From positions 124,001 to 188,000 of the forward strand of contig CAWGZX010000004.1 of NCBI GenBank assembly GCA_963827135.1: 64,000 bases of DNA, in the 5' to 3' direction. The notes below the pieces were generated by a model. The model had not been told where the DNA came from. It did no database searches and saw only the letters and a program-made list of their open reading frames with translations. This document shows, piece by piece, positions 60,730 through 64,000 of the stretch (positions are counted from its first letter, which is position 1; each line of letters starts with the position of its first letter). Source of the DNA: JAJRAN01 sp963827135 (GTDB taxonomy: Archaea > Thermoplasmatota > Thermoplasmata > Methanomassiliicoccales > UBA472). The position numbers were made by a program, and so were the translations under genes.

Positions 60730-60762
60730 TTATAAAAAGACTGTGTTCCACATTCTCCAGAT
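60730..60762 (-). promoter_or_regulatory. Promoter of RNA copy A with upstream CCAGAT element
   Basis: TTTTTATAA (60730-60738) is the TATA box. CCAGAT (60757-60762 on the plus strand) lies about 19 nt further upstream, and two more CCAGAT copies follow at about 60773 and 60785. Confidence 0.5.
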
Positions 60763-60888
60763 GAAGTGAATTACCAGATCTATTACCAGATGCCGATTCA
60801 TCGATGCCCGCCATCTGGCCGGATCCGCCATGAAAACGAAGTTTCTATCCCTCGAAAAAGATTTCTGGAGGAAAATTGAATAACGGCC

Positions 60889-61131
60889 ATGGAATTCCGG
60901 ATCGGCGTTTGCGGCGTTGCCTGTGAGAGATGCCCGCGAATGAGGGCGGGAAAATGCCCCAATGGCAAGGAGGGCTGCGTGCCCAAGGAGAACCAGTTCT
61001 GCGATGTCTCCACCTGCGCCTTCCGAAGAGGCGAGAGGCTGTGCTTCGAATGCTCGGAATTCCCTTGCCTGACGACGAAGAAGGGGCCGATATCCTTCGG
61101 TTATTGCCAGTTCATTTCCGGGAAGGAGTGA
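60889..61131 (+). CDS. DUF3795 cysteine-rich protein
   Basis: 80 residues with nine cysteines. Pattern CGVACERCPRMRAGKCPN at the start, later CLTTKK and EC..FPC (CFECSEFPC), as in DUF3795 proteins that are common in methanogens and anaerobes. The cysteines probably bind zinc or an iron-sulfur cluster. A GGAGG lies 17 nt before the ATG. Function unknown. It is divergent from RNA copy A. Confidence 0.82.
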   Translation: MEFRIGVCGVACERCPRMRAGKCPNGKEGCVPKENQFCDVSTCAFRRGERLCFECSEFPCLTTKKGPISFGYCQFISGKE

Positions 61132-61140
61132 GCGCTCTCC

Positions 61141-61362
61141 TCACCTTTTCTCCGCCAACTTGTCCCTGGTCACCCGTATCTTCTCGTTGATGCGCTCCAA
61201 ATGCTCCTCGGTCCGAGCCCTGACCCGGTCAAGGTGCGCCTTGTCTATATCGCCCTTCTTGTACTGCTTCTCAGCTTCCTCAAGCTCCTGGCGATACTCC
61301 GCCTTGATGGCATTCAGCTCCTTTATCTTGTGCTCTAGTTTCTCGGTGCTCGAACTGAACAT
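61141..61362 (-). CDS. Small coiled-coil protein
   Basis: 73 residues, entirely helical: LEHKIKELNAIKAEYRQELE, EEAEKQYKKGDIDKAHLDRV and EEHLERINEKIRVTRDKLAE. The strong heptad pattern indicates a helical hairpin or coiled coil. The GDIDKAHLDRV turn recalls short helical repeats in small archaeal proteins. No family recognised. It converges with the DUF3795 gene, whose stop is 9 nt away. Confidence 0.7.
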   Translation of the reverse strand: MFSSSTEKLEHKIKELNAIKAEYRQELEEAEKQYKKGDIDKAHLDRVRARTEEHLERINEKIRVTRDKLAEKR

Positions 61363-61423
61363 GCTATCTCCCCCTCGCCGCCTGATGCGCCAGTGATATA
61401 TGAGGTCCGCCTATAATAATGAT

Positions 61424-61858
61424 TCACATCCGCGACCGAGGACGCAGTCGCTCAGGGAAGAAGTCCTCCAGCCGAGCAAGACATCCTCGGTCCAATAGGT
61501 GGAGGTGAGTGAGGCATGTGCAATCCGAGCATCCGAAGCCTGGCGCGAACGGGGTCGAGCCCTCCATCCGTCCGGTCATCTCGTTGATCAGGCACTCCAG
61601 GTCGTCTTGGCTCCTCAGGACCAATGCCTCCATAGGCACAGCAGCAGCGCCAAGCCTATCGATGTGCCAATGCGCCTTCTTCTGCGCGGAGAAATGCCTC
61701 CTTACCCTCGGCTCCAGCGACCTCAGCGCGCTTCCCGAGTAGGCATAGATGCCCTTAGGAAAGTCGATGTCCCCGAGCGCTCCGACATCGAGTGTCCTTG
61801 GCCTCGGCAGACGCAGGATCAGAAGATATGCGCCGCCCTTGCATGGCACAGAGCTCAC
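61424..61858 (-). CDS. DUF123 (GIY-YIG-like) protein
   Basis: 144 residues from GTG 61858, which overlaps the stop of the marker-7 gene by 4 nt. DUF123 stretches: GGAYLLILRLPRPRTLDVGA (residues 7-26), FPKGIYAYSGSALRSLEPRV with the YAYSGSA core, HWHIDRLGA and FGCSDCTCLTHLH. DUF123 is a GIY-YIG-like domain often linked to endonuclease III in archaea. Coupling to a methanogenesis marker operon is unexpected. Function unknown. Confidence 0.85.
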   Translation of the reverse strand: MSSVPCKGGAYLLILRLPRPRTLDVGALGDIDFPKGIYAYSGSALRSLEPRVRRHFSAQKKAHWHIDRLGAAAVPMEALVLRSQDDLECLINEMTGRMEGSTPFAPGFGCSDCTCLTHLHLLDRGCLARLEDFFPERLRPRSRM

Positions 61859-62847
61859 GGCTGCTTGACCTCCGCCTTGCTTTCCGGCGGAACGGCCTCG
61901 ATGGTCTGGATCGTCTTCTGCGAAAGCGCCTTGGCGTCCTTCGATGCCACCTGCGCCTTGGTGAGGATGTGCACCATCGTGCTTCCTCCCAGCCTCGAGG
62001 GCGCGATGTTGGCTATCTCGCACAAGTTGCGGCCATAGATGCCGACGGCGCAGAGCTGGTCCTTGACCTTATCGAAGGGGACCTTGACCCTCAGCCCGTC
62101 CAGGTGGAGCACGATCGGCGCCGGACGAAGCGACTGCTGCACCAACTCCAGATTCTCGATGCGCTGCTTCACCTCCGCCGGATGCACGAAGAGGGGGTCC
62201 TCATCGATCTCCTCCTTCCTTGCTTCCACGACGCGCTGCACCGCCCTTGCGGTCTCCTCCAGCTTGGCTATCTCCTCGGCGCGGCGCATCCTCTCCACCT
62301 TACGCCCGATCCCGCAGACCAAAGCCTCGCAGCTCGGCAGCTCGGATATCTCCGGCCCGCAGACGACGGCGACAGGAACCTCGATCTTCTCGAACAAGCG
62401 CACCTTGTCCTTGAGGATGCAGTCGGCGAAGTTGCCGAGGACGAACACCGCCGCGTCGTACTCCTCGATGAAGGCCTTCTCGTCGGCGCTGATCTGCGCC
62501 GTCTGGCGGCCTTTGCCCCTGGCTAGGCCCATCACCACCGTGATGGCGCCGTACTTGCGCAGGTGCTCGGCGATGTCGCAGATGGGATGCGGCATGTGGT
62601 GGCGGCCCAGCGTCGGACCGACCACCGCTATCTCTGTCCCCGCCAAGGGCACCTCGATGAGCTTGCCTCCCAGCTCGCGCGTCTTCGCCTCTATCACCGG
62701 CCTATCCTCGGAAGGTATGGCTATGGTGACGGTGATCATGACCTGGATCTGTGTCTTCTGGATGACGAAGCCGCCGATGTCCTCCACCAGCTCGTAGAGC
62801 TCGTTGATGCGGTAGACGCCCCCATCGAACATCAGCACCTCATACAT
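61855..62847 (-). CDS. Methanogenesis marker protein 7
   Basis: 330 residues from ATG 62847 (MYEVLMFDGGVYRINELYEL). The central stretch EVPLAGTEIAVVGPTLGRHH and GLARGKGRQTAQISADEKAF, and the later LVCGIGRKVERMRRAEEIAK, match marker 7, found only in methanogens and near methyl-coenzyme M reductase activation genes. The marker 15-17-7 order is typical of the cluster linked to McrA activation and F430/McrC factors. The protein has no enzyme motif I recognise. It overlaps marker 17 by 8 nt and DUF123 by 4 nt. Confidence 0.93.
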   Translation of the reverse strand: MYEVLMFDGGVYRINELYELVEDIGGFVIQKTQIQVMITVTIAIPSEDRPVIEAKTRELGGKLIEVPLAGTEIAVVGPTLGRHHMPHPICDIAEHLRKYGAITVVMGLARGKGRQTAQISADEKAFIEEYDAAVFVLGNFADCILKDKVRLFEKIEVPVAVVCGPEISELPSCEALVCGIGRKVERMRRAEEIAKLEETARAVQRVVEARKEEIDEDPLFVHPAEVKQRIENLELVQQSLRPAPIVLHLDGLRVKVPFDKVKDQLCAVGIYGRNLCEIANIAPSRLGGSTMVHILTKAQVASKDAKALSQKTIQTIEAVPPESKAEVKQP

Positions 62848-63454
62848 CGCTCTCTTCCTCCTCGTCGTCCACAACCTCTGTGCCTTCGTCCAGGCCTATG
62901 CCTTTGACCATCTGATCGTGCGCCCTCTCGCCCATCTGGACGAACTCCTCCTCCATGATGTGCTCGGTGGAGATGATGGTCATGACGTTCTCGTCGAACA
63001 GGTTGTGGCGCACCTTGAAGCCCTCGGGCAGAAGGCGCCAGATGGCGTCCAGTACCTCCTTACGGAGCTCCTCTCCCGGGCTTATCTGGAGAGATTCGAT
63101 CCTCTCTGCGGTGATGCCGTGCGCCAGGATCTCCAAGCGGGATAGCTGCTCGATGCGCTCCCTCCCGAACTGCTTCCAAAGCAGGGCGAGCAGCGGGGGG
63201 GCGTAGGATTCGTTCCTTATGACCAGGTAGGCGTTGCCGTCCCGGTCGCTCACGTCCACGACCTCGCTAACCTTGACCGATGTCCGGGCCTGGCGCATCC
63301 TTACGGTCACGATGAAGAGGTGCTTCTCCGGGTAGATGAGGAGCTTCGCCCCCTCCACGCGGTTCGTCAGTCCGAGGTCGATGAGTATGCGCTCGAACAG
63401 CTCGACGTAGACGTCGTTGCCATACTCCTCCGACCCCTCCACCTGGATGTTCAT
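62840..63454 (-). CDS. Methanogenesis marker protein 17
   Basis: 204 residues. Begins MNIQVEGSEEYGNDVYVELF, and the core EVVDVSDRDGNAYLVIRNES and ESLQISPGEELRKEVLDAIW matches marker 17. The C-terminal tail is acidic (DEGTEVVDDEEEESDV). Biochemical role is not fixed; the family occurs only with methanogenesis. Its ATG overlaps the stop of the marker-15 gene (4 nt), and it overlaps marker 7, so the three are translated as one operon. Confidence 0.93.
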   Translation of the reverse strand: MNIQVEGSEEYGNDVYVELFERILIDLGLTNRVEGAKLLIYPEKHLFIVTVRMRQARTSVKVSEVVDVSDRDGNAYLVIRNESYAPPLLALLWKQFGRERIEQLSRLEILAHGITAERIESLQISPGEELRKEVLDAIWRLLPEGFKVRHNLFDENVMTIISTEHIMEEEFVQMGERAHDQMVKGIGLDEGTEVVDDEEEESDV

Positions 63455-64000
63455 CTGTGACCCTCTAGGAAGCCCGACGCCAAGAGAGCCGCTCCCGCGG
63501 CCCCAATGTATTGCGAGTTGGGTGGTACGATGGGTTTCTCACCTATCACCTCGCCCACTGCCGACACGAGGCCGGATATCAGGGAGGTCCCTCCCACTTG
63601 TATCACCGGGTGGCGCACGTCGATCTCCTGCAGCTGCTGCTCGTAGACCTGCTCCGCCACGGAATGGCAGGCGGCGGCCGCTACATCCGCTAAGGTGTGT
63701 CCAGAGGCCAGCGAGGTGACCAGGGATTGTATGCCGAAAATGGAGCAGTAGGAGTTCATCTCCACCTTCCTCCAGTCCCCCTGGTCCGCTAGAGCTCCTA
63801 GGTTTGTGATATCCACCTTCAGGCGGCTTGCGGTCATCTCCAGGAACCTGCCGGAGGCGCCGGCGCAGATACCGCCCATTGTGAAGTTGTCAGGGATGCC
63901 GTCACGCACGGTTATCGCCTTGTTGTCCATGCCTCCGATGTCGATAATGGTGGCCTCGCCTTTCTGACGGTCGGCCAGCCAGACGGCTCCCTTGGAGTTG
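63451..64000 (-). CDS. Methanogenesis marker protein 15, 5' part outside the window
   Basis: Runs off the right edge in frame; 183 residues are visible with the upstream frame open. A BadF/BadG/HgdC ATPase-type protein: DIGGMDNKAITV (phosphate-binding loop), NFTMGGICAGASGRFLEMTA (iron-sulfur cysteine Cys in GICAGASGRF), and VIQVGGTSLISGLVSAVGE and QYIGAAGAALLASG near the end. These are activator ATPases of 2-hydroxyacyl-CoA dehydratases; marker 15 is thought to supply low-potential electrons in methanogen reductase activation. Last visible gene of the operon reading leftwards. Confidence 0.92.
   Translation of the reverse strand, partial: NSKGAVWLADRQKGEATIIDIGGMDNKAITVRDGIPDNFTMGGICAGASGRFLEMTASRLKVDITNLGALADQGDWRKVEMNSYCSIFGIQSLVTSLASGHTLADVAAAACHSVAEQVYEQQLQEIDVRHPVIQVGGTSLISGLVSAVGEVIGEKPIVPPNSQYIGAAGAALLASGFLEGHR

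Overview
The window is a chromosomal segment from a methanogenic archaeon, most likely of the Thermoplasmata/Methanomassiliicoccales group. Three methanogenesis marker proteins (15, 17 and 7) stand in order at the right edge. The archaeal markers are an archaeal-type S-adenosylmethionine synthetase, FEN-1, Rpo7/Spt4, ribosomal proteins S24e and S27ae, deoxyhypusine synthase, the two-subunit phosphomevalonate dehydratase, TRAM proteins and an archaeal RNase P RNA. Most of the segment is GC-rich by eye. Many genes have a TATA box about 26 nt before the start codon, so leaderless mRNAs look common. TAG is an ordinary stop codon here, even in mat, fen and nrdJ.

Layout. 1-3.4 kb: truncated SelB-like factor (aSelBL), a phytoene-desaturase-like flavoprotein, an AlkD-like HEAT protein. 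3.5-8.3 kb: peroxiredoxin, then a five-gene minus-strand operon (coiled coil, SPFH with zinc ribbons, three zinc-ribbon proteins) that resembles bacterial PspA/YdjGHI membrane-stress operons. 8.4-13.4 kb: homoserine dehydrogenase, a membrane-protein gene broken by many frameshifts, a structured RNA candidate, a DUF255 thioredoxin-fold protein. 13.4-19.6 kb: regulator, SAM synthetase, HTH-CBS regulator with a palindromic promoter, RNase Z, MFS transporter, ribulose-phosphate epimerase, small proteins. 19.6-31.5 kb: FEN-1, a fused isoleucyl-tRNA synthetase, phosphomevalonate dehydratase whose small subunit is fused to a Nudix domain, tRNA-Arg with two introns, the rpo7-spt4-DUF359-rps24e-rps27ae operon, H+-pyrophosphatase. 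31.6-37.4 kb: MgtC-like protein, lipid kinase, TMK-like kinase, CDF transporter, deoxyhypusine synthase, an isocitrate/isopropylmalate-type dehydrogenase.

37.4-44.3 kb is an AT-richer accessory stretch of small proteins, flavodoxin, a Dph6-like ligase, a methyltransferase, a HAF-repeat surface protein and a VOC protein. Part of it lies between tRNA-Leu and a second copy of that tRNA's 3' end, which suggests integration. 44.5-54.2 kb holds RNase P RNA, an eIF2B-like protein, class II ribonucleotide reductase, a structured RNA candidate, TrpB2, a plant-type asparaginase, a CoA-disulfide-reductase-like flavoprotein, a HAD phosphatase and RidA. 54.1-57.6 kb is a copper module (Lrp-TRASH regulator, CopA, YHS protein) with a dyad operator.

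59.5-60.7 kb has no protein gene. It carries three tandem minus-strand RNA genes of about 280-320 nt. Each has its own TATA box, a shared upstream ATCTGG/CCAGAT element, a GCCCGG-type closing stem and a T-rich end. Two of them show compensatory base changes. I recognise no known family; this is the strongest candidate for something undescribed. The window ends with DUF3795, a small coiled coil, a DUF123 protein and the methanogenesis-marker operon.
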